Below are positions 44,054 to 51,603 of a DNA stretch of 64,000 nt, one piece after another; within the stretch, counting starts at the first letter, position 1, and every line of letters starts with the position of its first letter. Location: assembly GCF_002086115.1 (NCBI RefSeq), contig NZ_MVHJ01000001.1, positions 186,001 to 250,000 on the forward strand, written 5' to 3'. Below the pieces are notes generated by a model. The model searched no databases. It was not told the origin of the DNA and saw only the letters and a list, made by a program, of their open reading frames with translations. The position numbers and the translations under genes are program-made. Origin of the DNA: Mycolicibacterium bacteremicum (GTDB taxonomy: Bacteria > Actinomycetota > Actinomycetes > Mycobacteriales > Mycobacteriaceae).

Positions 44054-45754
44054 CTATCGGTCCTCGCCGGCGTCTTCTTCGCGACGTCTGAGAAGTTCTT
44101 CGGGATGGTGATAGTGGTTCAGGGTGTCTTGGCCGGTGTCGAGTAACGGCGGCGGATGCCAGTGCACGCGGCCGTCGGGGCCGACGCTGGTGGTCCACCC
44201 GGTATCGAAGGCCAACTGATTGTCGGGGGCGCAGCCCAAACCGAGTCCGGTGATGTCGGTCTGTCCGCCTGCGCTCCAATCTTGTTCGGCGTGCATGCCC
44301 TGACACCCCGCGCCTTTGACGGGGCAATTGGGCATGGTGCAGCCACGGTCGCGACTGATCATGACCAGTCGTTGAGCTTTGGACGCCAGGCGTTTCGACC
44401 GCGCGAGGTACAGCGGTTCGGCGGTGTGCTCGCGGTAGACGATGAGGTAGTGATGGGCGTGCGCAGCCAGTCGGATGAGGTCGCGGATCGGCATCGTGGT
44501 GCCCACGGAGGTACGCGCGATCCCGGCCGCGCTCTGCAGTTCGGACAGAGTGGTGGAGACGACGACGGTCACCGGTAGGCCGTTGTACTGACCGAGTTGC
44601 TTGGACATCAGCGCGTTGCGGATGACCGCTTTGAGTGCATCGTGATTGCGCTGGGCCGCGGTGCGGTTGTCGCGTGCGGCGGCACTGGCTGCGGCGTCGT
44701 CGAGCAGGCTGCGGCGCTGTTGGAGCTCGTCAGCCGACAGGGCGGCGGGTTCGGGGTGTGCCAGGGCGGCGTCGAAATCATCGCGACGGTGTGCGAACGG
44801 CTCGGGTGTGGGAATGGCGGCCTCGTCCAGGCCGCTGACCTCAGGCGAGTCAATGGGTGGGAGCGGCGCCGTACTCGGCTCCGGTGGCTGCGGCGCGGGC
44901 GTCGGCGCATGCGGTCCGGGCTCACTCGGCGTCGTCTCGGGCCCGGTTGTCGTCACCGGTCTGGCCGACGGTACGGGTAGCCCGTCAATATCCAGCGGAT
45001 TGGGGGTCGGATTGGGCACCGGGTGCTCGTCGGCGGGATTGTTGACTCCAGGTGCAGCCCACACCTGATTCATGGTCTTGAGGTAGGCGCCCAATTCGGG
45101 GTCGACCCACCCGGAAACCCGGATCAGGCCATCGGCATCCTGGCGACCCAGGGTTATCCCGCGCTCGTGGGAAGCCACATCGGGACTGTCGCCATCGGGG
45201 TTGAGCGTGTAGATCGCGTACTCGGCGACCTCGCGCAACGTGCGCGGAGTGATCCCGGTCGCGGCCTGGACCAGATCAGCCTCCAGCTCTGCGCACCGGT
45301 GGCGGTCGGCGTACCGGGCGGCCCGCACGACCGCGGTCCTGATCTCCTGGACATGATCGAGCGTGATACTGCCCTCGGCCAGCGCCGCGGCGCACGCGGC
45401 CAGCGTCGGCTCCAGCGGCTGGCCGTCCATGCTGTGGCGGGGGCCCAGATCGGCGGCATCGCGCACCCGGTCGGCGGCCTCGGCCTCCGTGATCCGCAGT
45501 CGGATGGTCAAGACCTGCGCCCAGGTACGGGCGCCGATCTCCTTGGGGGTGGCCTGCGCCTGCAGGGCGGCCAGGATGCGGTGATCGATCACGGCGGTGG
45601 TGCGGTGTCGATGTTCGCGACGTGACTGCAGCGCCAGCAGATCCGCCGGGTCCACCCGTGTCACATCGAGTGCGGCCAGCTGCTCGCAGGCGGCGTCATA
45701 GCCATCGAAGGCCGTCAGCACGACCTCTCGATCCGACACCTGATTCGCAAGCAT
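44054..45754 (-). CDS. DUF222/HNH endonuclease domain protein (13E12 family-like)
   Basis: The 566-residue protein has the two-part layout of the mycobacterial 13E12 repeat family. The N-terminal DUF222 region (about 1-240) includes RLRITEAEAADRVRDAADLG and AEGSITLDHVQEIRTAV. A Pro-rich linker follows (about 250-320), then a C-terminal HNH domain with GCTMPNCPVKGAGCQGMH, WSAGGQTDITGLGLGC and HPPPLLDTGQDTLNHYHHPEELL. In relatives the metal site reads CQxHH. Here it is CQGMH, so one His is lost and nuclease activity is uncertain. ATG 45754 lies six bases after TAGAAT, so the transcript is probably leaderless. It converges with lgt six bases away. Confidence 0.88.
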   Translation of the reverse strand: MLANQVSDREVVLTAFDGYDAACEQLAALDVTRVDPADLLALQSRREHRHRTTAVIDHRILAALQAQATPKEIGARTWAQVLTIRLRITEAEAADRVRDAADLGPRHSMDGQPLEPTLAACAAALAEGSITLDHVQEIRTAVVRAARYADRHRCAELEADLVQAATGITPRTLREVAEYAIYTLNPDGDSPDVASHERGITLGRQDADGLIRVSGWVDPELGAYLKTMNQVWAAPGVNNPADEHPVPNPTPNPLDIDGLPVPSARPVTTTGPETTPSEPGPHAPTPAPQPPEPSTAPLPPIDSPEVSGLDEAAIPTPEPFAHRRDDFDAALAHPEPAALSADELQQRRSLLDDAAASAAARDNRTAAQRNHDALKAVIRNALMSKQLGQYNGLPVTVVVSTTLSELQSAAGIARTSVGTTMPIRDLIRLAAHAHHYLIVYREHTAEPLYLARSKRLASKAQRLVMISRDRGCTMPNCPVKGAGCQGMHAEQDWSAGGQTDITGLGLGCAPDNQLAFDTGWTTSVGPDGRVHWHPPPLLDTGQDTLNHYHHPEELLRRREEDAGEDR

Positions 45755-46092
45755 GTTCGAATTCTACCGCTGCCGACCGACGCGCCGCGGTGGTTGTCCA
45801 CAGGCTGCAGACTTATCCACAGATACCGAAAAGGCCTTGCGCACAATCGATTCGATGAGTACAAGCCGTCCTACGTGGCGGCCCTAAGACACCCCGGGAT
45901 ACCCGTCACCGGGCATCGCCGGAATGTTTCGGTGCGGTTTCCACGATGCTTCCACCGTGAATCCCGGGGCGCACCATGGCCGTCGGGTCCGGTGTGAGTA
46001 GGTGTTGACAGAGCCGACACGGTCGTGCAACGGACGCGGAATGGCCGAAACGTAACTTTTGCCTCAACCGTTTCCGCTGCTGGGAGGAATCC
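45755..46092. other. 338-bp divergent intergenic region with two DnaA-box-like sites
   Basis: TTGTCCACA (45794-45802) and TTATCCACA (45813-45821) match DnaA boxes in the same orientation, 19 bp apart start to start. They lie 40-67 bases upstream of the HNH gene. Its leaderless promoter TAGAAT is at plus 45761-45766. Toward narK there is a TTGACA at 46005-46010 without a good partner -10, and a GGGAGGAA ribosome-binding site before GTG 46093. No gene is supported. Confidence 0.5.
45761..45766 (-). promoter_or_regulatory. -10 element for a leaderless HNH gene transcript
   Basis: TAGAAT on the minus strand, then six bases (TCGAAC), then ATG 45754. There is no ribosome-binding site in between. 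Confidence 0.45.
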
Positions 46093-47508
46093 GTGTTCAA
46101 CACACGCCGCAATCGCGATATCGCGCACTGGGATGCCGAAGATGTCCAGGCCTGGGAAGCAGGTGGCAAGGATGTCGCCAAGCGCAACCTGATCTGGTCG
46201 ATCTTCGCTGAGCACGTGGGCTTTTCGGTCTGGTCCATCTGGTCGGTGATGGTGCTGTTCATGCCGCAGGATGTCTACGGCATCGATGCCGCCGGCAAGT
46301 TCTACCTGGTGGCGGTGCCGACGTTGGTGGGCGCATTCATGCGAATCCCGTACACCATCGCCCCGGCCCGCTTCGGCGGGCGCAACTGGACCATCGTCAG
46401 CGCACTGCTGCTGTTGATCCCGTTGGCGCTCACGCTCTGGGTGATGTCGCAGCCCGGCACGTCCTACACCACCTTCATGCTCGTGGCGGCATTCGCCGGC
46501 CTCGGCGGCGGCAACTTCGCCTCGTCGATGACCAACATCAACGCCTTCTACCCGCAACGACTGAAGGGGTGGGCGCTCGGACTGAACGCCGGCGGGGGCA
46601 ACATCGGCGTGCCGGTCATCCAGCTGATCGGCCTGCTGGTCATCGCCACCGTGAGCAATACCGCGCCCTACCTGGTCTGTGCGATCTACCTCGTGCTCGT
46701 CGGTCTGGCCGCGCTCGGTGCGGCGTTCTTCATGGACAACCTGGGTAACCAGCGCTCGAACCTGGGCGCCATGGTCGAGGCGATGCGCTTCAAGCACTCC
46801 TGGGTGATGAGCTTCCTGTACATCGGCACGTTCGGATCGTTCATCGGTTTCAGCTTCGCATTCGGTCAGGTGCTGCAGATCAACTTCCTGGCCGGCGGCG
46901 ACACCCCGGCGCAGGCATCGCTGCACGCCGCGCAGATCGCCTTCCTCGGACCGCTGCTCGGATCCATCTCCCGCCCCTTCGGCGGCAAGCTCGCCGACAA
47001 GATCGGCGGCGGCAAGATCACGCTGTACGTGTTCGTCGCGATGATCTTCGCCGCCGGAATCCTGGTCAGCGCAGGCATTCTCGACGACGGTATGGCAGGT
47101 GCGCCCACCGGTGGCCAGATGGCCGCGTACGTCGCAGGATTCATCCTGCTGTTCATCCTGTCCGGCCTGGGCAACGGTTCGACCTACAAGATGATCCCGT
47201 CCATCTTCGAAGCCAAGGCGCAGGGACACGACGAGTGGAGCCGCGAGGAGAAGGCGGCCTGGTCACGCAGCATGTCCGGTGCCCTCATCGGTTTCGCCGG
47301 CGCGGTCGGTGCCCTCGGCGGCGTGTTCATCAACATCGTGCTGCGGATGTCCTACGTCAGCGACGCGAAGTCCGCGACCAACGCGTTCTGGGTCTTCCTC
47401 GGGTTCTACGTGATCTGCGCGGCCGTCACCTGGTTCGTGTTCCTACGGCTCTCGTCGTCGAAGGCCACCGTCAGCGCGACGCTGCCGGAGTCGGTGGCCA
47501 CCGCATAA
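46093..47508 (+). CDS. narK: NarK/NasA-family nitrate transporter
   Basis: The 471-residue MFS protein has twelve predicted membrane helices and the nitrate signature glycine-rich segments AFAGLGGGNFASSMTNINAFYP and FILLFILSGLGNGSTYKMIP, where nitrate porters coordinate substrate. The Arg residues of the substrate site are likely in RIPYTI (helix 2) and SRPFGGKLAD. It most resembles NarK/NasA nitrate or nitrite porters. It lies 99 bases upstream of the assimilatory nitrate reductase NasN in the same direction, so nitrate uptake for nitrogen assimilation is the best reading. GTG 46093 follows GGGAGGAA. A strong hairpin terminator separates it from nasN. Confidence 0.9.
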   Translation: MFNTRRNRDIAHWDAEDVQAWEAGGKDVAKRNLIWSIFAEHVGFSVWSIWSVMVLFMPQDVYGIDAAGKFYLVAVPTLVGAFMRIPYTIAPARFGGRNWTIVSALLLLIPLALTLWVMSQPGTSYTTFMLVAAFAGLGGGNFASSMTNINAFYPQRLKGWALGLNAGGGNIGVPVIQLIGLLVIATVSNTAPYLVCAIYLVLVGLAALGAAFFMDNLGNQRSNLGAMVEAMRFKHSWVMSFLYIGTFGSFIGFSFAFGQVLQINFLAGGDTPAQASLHAAQIAFLGPLLGSISRPFGGKLADKIGGGKITLYVFVAMIFAAGILVSAGILDDGMAGAPTGGQMAAYVAGFILLFILSGLGNGSTYKMIPSIFEAKAQGHDEWSREEKAAWSRSMSGALIGFAGAVGALGGVFINIVLRMSYVSDAKSATNAFWVFLGFYVICAAVTWFVFLRLSSSKATVSATLPESVATA

Positions 47509-47516
47509 CCGGACGT

Positions 47517-47572
47517 ACTCGACCTCATGACGCGCTCACCGCGGGGATGAGCGCGTTGTGAGGTCGAGTTTT
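47517..47572 (+). terminator. Long hairpin terminator between narK and nasN
   Basis: ACTCGACCTCA (47517-47527) pairs perfectly with TGAGGTCGAGT (47559-47569). The stem continues inward with ACGCGCTCA pairing TGAGCGCGT. It ends in TTTT (47569-47572). This is unusually close to a classical intrinsic terminator for a mycobacterium. It would cut narK transcription before nasN unless read through. Confidence 0.7.
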
Positions 47573-47607
47573 CCTTGCCCTAACGTCGCCACAAAGGAGC
47601 CGGAACA

Positions 47608-50600
47608 GTGCCAGCACACGATGGTGGCATGTCGGTGACCACGCGGACCGCCTGCTCGTACTGCGGGGTCGGCTGCGGTATCGAGGTCACCACGAAGTCC
47701 GATCGGATCACCGGTCTGCCGGTCATCGCCCAGGTCAGCGGCGACAAGCTGCACCCCACCAATTTCGGCCGGCTGTGCACCAAGGGTGCCACCCACGCCG
47801 AATTGATGGCGGCCACCGACGGTCGGCTGACCACCGCTCTGGTACGTCCCGAACGCGGTGCCGACCCCGTCCCCACTCCCGTCGAAGAGGCCGTCGCCGA
47901 GGCGGGACGACGGCTGCGGGCCATCGTCGACGAGTACGGTCCGGATGCGGTTGCCCTCTACGTCTCCGGGCAGATGTCCATCGAGGCGCAGTATCTGGCC
48001 ACCAAGCTGGCCAAGGGCTACCTGCGTACCGTCCACATCGAGTCGAACTCCCGGTTGTGCATGGCCAGCGCCGGCACCGGATACAAGCAGTCCCTCGGTG
48101 CCGACGGCCCGCCCGGGTCGTACACGGACTTCGATTCGGCGGACCTATTCTTCGTCATCGGCGCCAACATGGCCGACTGCCACCCGATCCTGTTCCTGCG
48201 GATGGCTGATCGGCTCAAGGCGGGCGCCAAACTGATCGTGGTGGACCCGCGGCGCACCGCGACCGCCGACAAGGCCGACCTCTACCTGCCGATCGCGCCC
48301 GGCACCGACCTCGCACTGCTCAACGGCCTGCTGCATCTGCTCGTCGCAGCAGGCGACATCGACGAGGAGTTCATCGCCGAGCACACCGAGGGCTGGGACG
48401 CGATGCCGGCCTTTTTGGCCGACTACACCCCGGACGTCGTGGCGACGATCACCGGTCTGCCCGAGGCCGACATCCGTACCGCCGCAGCGATGATCGCCGC
48501 GGCAGGGGAGTGGATGACCTGCTGGACCATGGGTCTCAACCAGAGCACCCACGGCACCTGGAACACCAATGCCATCTGCAACCTGCATCTGGCCACCGGT
48601 GCGATCTGCCGACCGGGCAGCGGGCCGATGTCGCTGACCGGTCAGCCCAATGCCATGGGCGGCCGCGAAATGGGCTACATGGGACCGGGATTGCCGGGGC
48701 AGCGGGCCGTGCTCTCGGCTGAGGACCGGGCGTTCTGCGAGGACCAATGGGACCTCGACCCCGGCACCATCCGCAGCGACGTCGGCCCCGGGACGGTCGC
48801 CATGTTCGAGCAGGCCGCTGCCGGCGACATCAAGGCATGCTGGATCATCTGCACCAATCCCGTTGCCTCGGTGCCGAACCGGGCCACCGTCATCGCCGCC
48901 CTGCAGGCGTGCGACCTCGTCATCACCCAGGACGCCTACCGCGACACCGCAACCAACCGCTACGCGGACATCGCGCTACCCGCCGCCCTGTGGTCCGAGA
49001 GTGACGCGGTGATGATCAACTCCGAACGCAACCTCACCCTGTTGCAGCAGTCCGTGCCGCCGGTGGGCGAGGCGCGCCCCGACTGGGAACTGATCTGCGG
49101 TGTCGCCGAGTATCTGGGATTCGGTGACGATTTCGCCTACAAGTCCAGTTCGCAGATCTTCGACGAGATCCGCCGCTTCTCCAATCCACGCACCGGCTAC
49201 GACCTGCGCGGCGCCAGCTATGACCGGCTGCGCGAGTCCCCGCTGCAATGGCCCTGCCCACCCGATGACAACGATGATCGTCATCCCATCCGCTATGTCA
49301 ATGACGGTGTCTCGCAAACCCTGCACGTCGACGCCGACGGGCACCGACCCCGGTTGGCGTTTCCGACACCGTCGCGGCGGGCTCGGTTCTTGGCCCGGCC
49401 GCACATGGACGCACGCGAACTGCCCGACGACCAGTACCCGATGGTGCTCAACACCGGTCGGCTGCAGCATCAGTGGCACACCATGACCAAGACCGGTCGG
49501 GTCGACAAACTCAACAAGCTCAACGGCGCGCCGTTCGTCGAGATCCACCCCGAGGACGCGGCCGCCTCGGGCATCACCTCGGACCATCACGTCGAGCTCA
49601 CGTCCCGGCGCGGGCGGGCCGTGCTGCCGGTGTCGATCACCGACCGGGTGCGGCCCGGCAACGTGTGGGCCCCGTTCCACTGGAACGACGAGCACGGTGA
49701 ACACCTCACCGTCAACGCGCTGACCAACGACGCTGTCGACGCGGATTCCCTGCAACCCGAGCTCAAGGTCTGCGCGGTCCGGTTGTGCCCGGTCGAGGTG
49801 CCACGCCCGGACCCACTGCAATTGAACATGACTGCACCGCAGTTCACCGATGACGAGAAGCTGTACCTGTCCGGATTCTTCACCGGTCTGGACGCGAACC
49901 CCGACGGTGTCCCGGTGCTGCCGCCCTCGGCGCCGGTGCGCCCGCAGGTTCGGCTGTGGGTGGACGGACTGCTGGCAGGCACCTACTCGCGCAAGCTCGC
50001 CGAGCCGACCACCGGGCCCCTGGTGCTGTGGGCATCCCAGACCGGCACTGCCGAGGAGTTCGCGGCCCGGCTGGCCGGCCGGATCACCGGCGCGCGGCTG
50101 ATCACCATGAACGATGTCTCCCTGGACGATGTCGCGGCGGCCGAGGACGTGCTGTTCGTCACCAGCACCTTCGGCGACGGCGGCCCGCCGGACAACGGTG
50201 CCGAATTCTGGGACCGGTTGTCCGGTGCCGATGCGCCGGCCCTGCACGGCGTGCGCTATTCGGTGCTCGGCATCGGGGACCGGGCCTACGACAACTTCTG
50301 CGGACACGCGAAGGCGCTGGACACCCGACTCGCCGAACTGGGCGCCACCCGGGTGCACGAGCGGGTCGATTGCGAATCCCACGATGACGCACCGATGGTC
50401 GCCTGGGCCGACCTGGTGACCCAGGCGGAGCCGCCGACAACACCGCGCGCCGCGCCGCTGACCCGCAACAACCCGGCGACCGTTCCGTTGAGCCGCAACA
50501 TCCGGCTGACGCCCGAGTCGGCCCGAAAAGAGGTGCGCCAGTTCGGCTTCGACATCTCCGAACACGTCGCGGAACACGGGGTGGCCTATGCCGCCGGTGA

Positions 50601-51567
50601 TGCACTGGGCGTGTTCGTCAGCAACGACGACGCGTCGGTGGCCGCCTGGCTGGCCGCGACCGGACTGTCCGGTGACGAGATCATCGAGGTCGACGGTGCC
50701 GAGACCGATCTGCGTGCCGCGCTGATGTCGGCCTATGACATCTGCCGGGTGACACCGAACCTGCTGAACTTCGTCGCCGAACGCTGCCCACAGGCCACGG
50801 TGCTGCGCCGCGCCCGGGAGAAGCTGGACGGCTGGCTGACCGACCGCAATGGTCTCGACATCGTCGAGGAGTTCGCCGTGCGGGCGGACCCGGCGGAATG
50901 GCAGGACGCGCTGGTGCGGCTGACGCCGCGGCAGTACTCCATCTCGTCCAGCCCGTTGGTGAGCCCGACCGAGGTGCAGTTGACGGTGTCGGTGGTGCGC
51001 TACCGCGGAGCCCGTGGCGTCGCCCGCGGCGGAGTGGCGTCGACGTTCCTGGCCGACCGCGCGCAGACCGCACCGGTCTTCGTGCAGCGCTCGCCGAACT
51101 TCCGCCCGCCCGAAGACCCGGCCACGCCGATGATCATGGTCGGCCCGGGCACCGGGATCGCACCGTTCCGGGCGTTCCTGCAGGAGCGCCGCGCGCTGGG
51201 CCACCGGGGTCGCAATTGGCTGTTCTTCGGCGATCAGCACCGCAGCGAAAACTTTTACTACCGCGACGACGTGCAGGACATGGTCGACGACGGCTTCCTC
51301 AACCGGCTGGACCTGGCATTCTCGCGGGACCAGGCACGCCGGGTCTACGTGCAGGACAGGATGGCCGAACGCGGTGCCGACCTATGGCGCTGGCTGGAGG
51401 ACGGCGCGCATTTCTACGTGTGCGGGGACGCCGCGCGGATGGCCGCCGATGTCGACGCGGCCCTGGTCACCATCATCCGTAAGCACGGGTCGCTGTCCGC
51501 CGAGGCCGCCCAGGACTACAAGAAGGATCTGGTCGCCACCAAGCGGTATGTGCGCGATGTGTACTGA
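47608..51567 (+). CDS. nasN: Diflavin assimilatory nitrate reductase NasN
   Basis: This 1319-residue enzyme reduces nitrate to nitrite with all redox modules on one chain. Residues about 10-750 are a molybdopterin oxidoreductase with an N-terminal [4Fe-4S] site, C16-x2-C19-x3-C23 and C57 (GRLCTKG). About 805-945 is a flavodoxin FMN domain (LWASQTGTAEEF, TSTFGDGGPPDN). About 970-1319 is a ferredoxin-NADP reductase-like FAD/NADPH module (PRQYSISSSP, VGPGTGIAPFRAFLQ, YVCGDAARMAADV, C-terminal aromatic Tyr). This matches the diflavin monomeric nitrate reductase NasN described in M. smegmatis. GTG 47608 follows AAAGGAG. No nitrite reductase is in the window. Confidence 0.94.
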   Translation: MPAHDGGMSVTTRTACSYCGVGCGIEVTTKSDRITGLPVIAQVSGDKLHPTNFGRLCTKGATHAELMAATDGRLTTALVRPERGADPVPTPVEEAVAEAGRRLRAIVDEYGPDAVALYVSGQMSIEAQYLATKLAKGYLRTVHIESNSRLCMASAGTGYKQSLGADGPPGSYTDFDSADLFFVIGANMADCHPILFLRMADRLKAGAKLIVVDPRRTATADKADLYLPIAPGTDLALLNGLLHLLVAAGDIDEEFIAEHTEGWDAMPAFLADYTPDVVATITGLPEADIRTAAAMIAAAGEWMTCWTMGLNQSTHGTWNTNAICNLHLATGAICRPGSGPMSLTGQPNAMGGREMGYMGPGLPGQRAVLSAEDRAFCEDQWDLDPGTIRSDVGPGTVAMFEQAAAGDIKACWIICTNPVASVPNRATVIAALQACDLVITQDAYRDTATNRYADIALPAALWSESDAVMINSERNLTLLQQSVPPVGEARPDWELICGVAEYLGFGDDFAYKSSSQIFDEIRRFSNPRTGYDLRGASYDRLRESPLQWPCPPDDNDDRHPIRYVNDGVSQTLHVDADGHRPRLAFPTPSRRARFLARPHMDARELPDDQYPMVLNTGRLQHQWHTMTKTGRVDKLNKLNGAPFVEIHPEDAAASGITSDHHVELTSRRGRAVLPVSITDRVRPGNVWAPFHWNDEHGEHLTVNALTNDAVDADSLQPELKVCAVRLCPVEVPRPDPLQLNMTAPQFTDDEKLYLSGFFTGLDANPDGVPVLPPSAPVRPQVRLWVDGLLAGTYSRKLAEPTTGPLVLWASQTGTAEEFAARLAGRITGARLITMNDVSLDDVAAAEDVLFVTSTFGDGGPPDNGAEFWDRLSGADAPALHGVRYSVLGIGDRAYDNFCGHAKALDTRLAELGATRVHERVDCESHDDAPMVAWADLVTQAEPPTTPRAAPLTRNNPATVPLSRNIRLTPESARKEVRQFGFDISEHVAEHGVAYAAGDALGVFVSNDDASVAAWLAATGLSGDEIIEVDGAETDLRAALMSAYDICRVTPNLLNFVAERCPQATVLRRAREKLDGWLTDRNGLDIVEEFAVRADPAEWQDALVRLTPRQYSISSSPLVSPTEVQLTVSVVRYRGARGVARGGVASTFLADRAQTAPVFVQRSPNFRPPEDPATPMIMVGPGTGIAPFRAFLQERRALGHRGRNWLFFGDQHRSENFYYRDDVQDMVDDGFLNRLDLAFSRDQARRVYVQDRMAERGADLWRWLEDGAHFYVCGDAARMAADVDAALVTIIRKHGSLSAEAAQDYKKDLVATKRYVRDVY

Positions 51568-51591
51568 TCGTGCGCGCGCAATGCCGGCGCG

Positions 51592-51597
51592 CACAAT
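51592..51597 (+). promoter_or_regulatory. -10 element for a leaderless uvrA2 transcript
   Basis: CACAAT, then six bases, then GTG 51604. Just upstream, GTGCGCGC (51570-51577) and GCGCGCAC (51587-51594) form a hairpin or operator that overlaps the hexamer. Confidence 0.4.
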
Positions 51598-51603
51598 GGA
51601 GCG

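Noticed and set aside
45751..45770. TTCGAA near the HNH start as a LexA (SOS) box
   Set aside because: Only a half-like core is present; the TCGAAC-N4-GTTCGA form is absent.
46005..46031. TTGACA and an AC-N9-AC (GlnR-like) pattern upstream of narK
   Set aside because: No acceptable -10 follows TTGACA at 16-19 bases, and AC-N9-AC carries too little information to call a GlnR site.
48976..51240. Minus-strand frame of 754 codons opposite nasN
   Set aside because: It is antisense to all NasN domains, has no start context and an Arg/Gly/His-rich composition typical of shadow frames.
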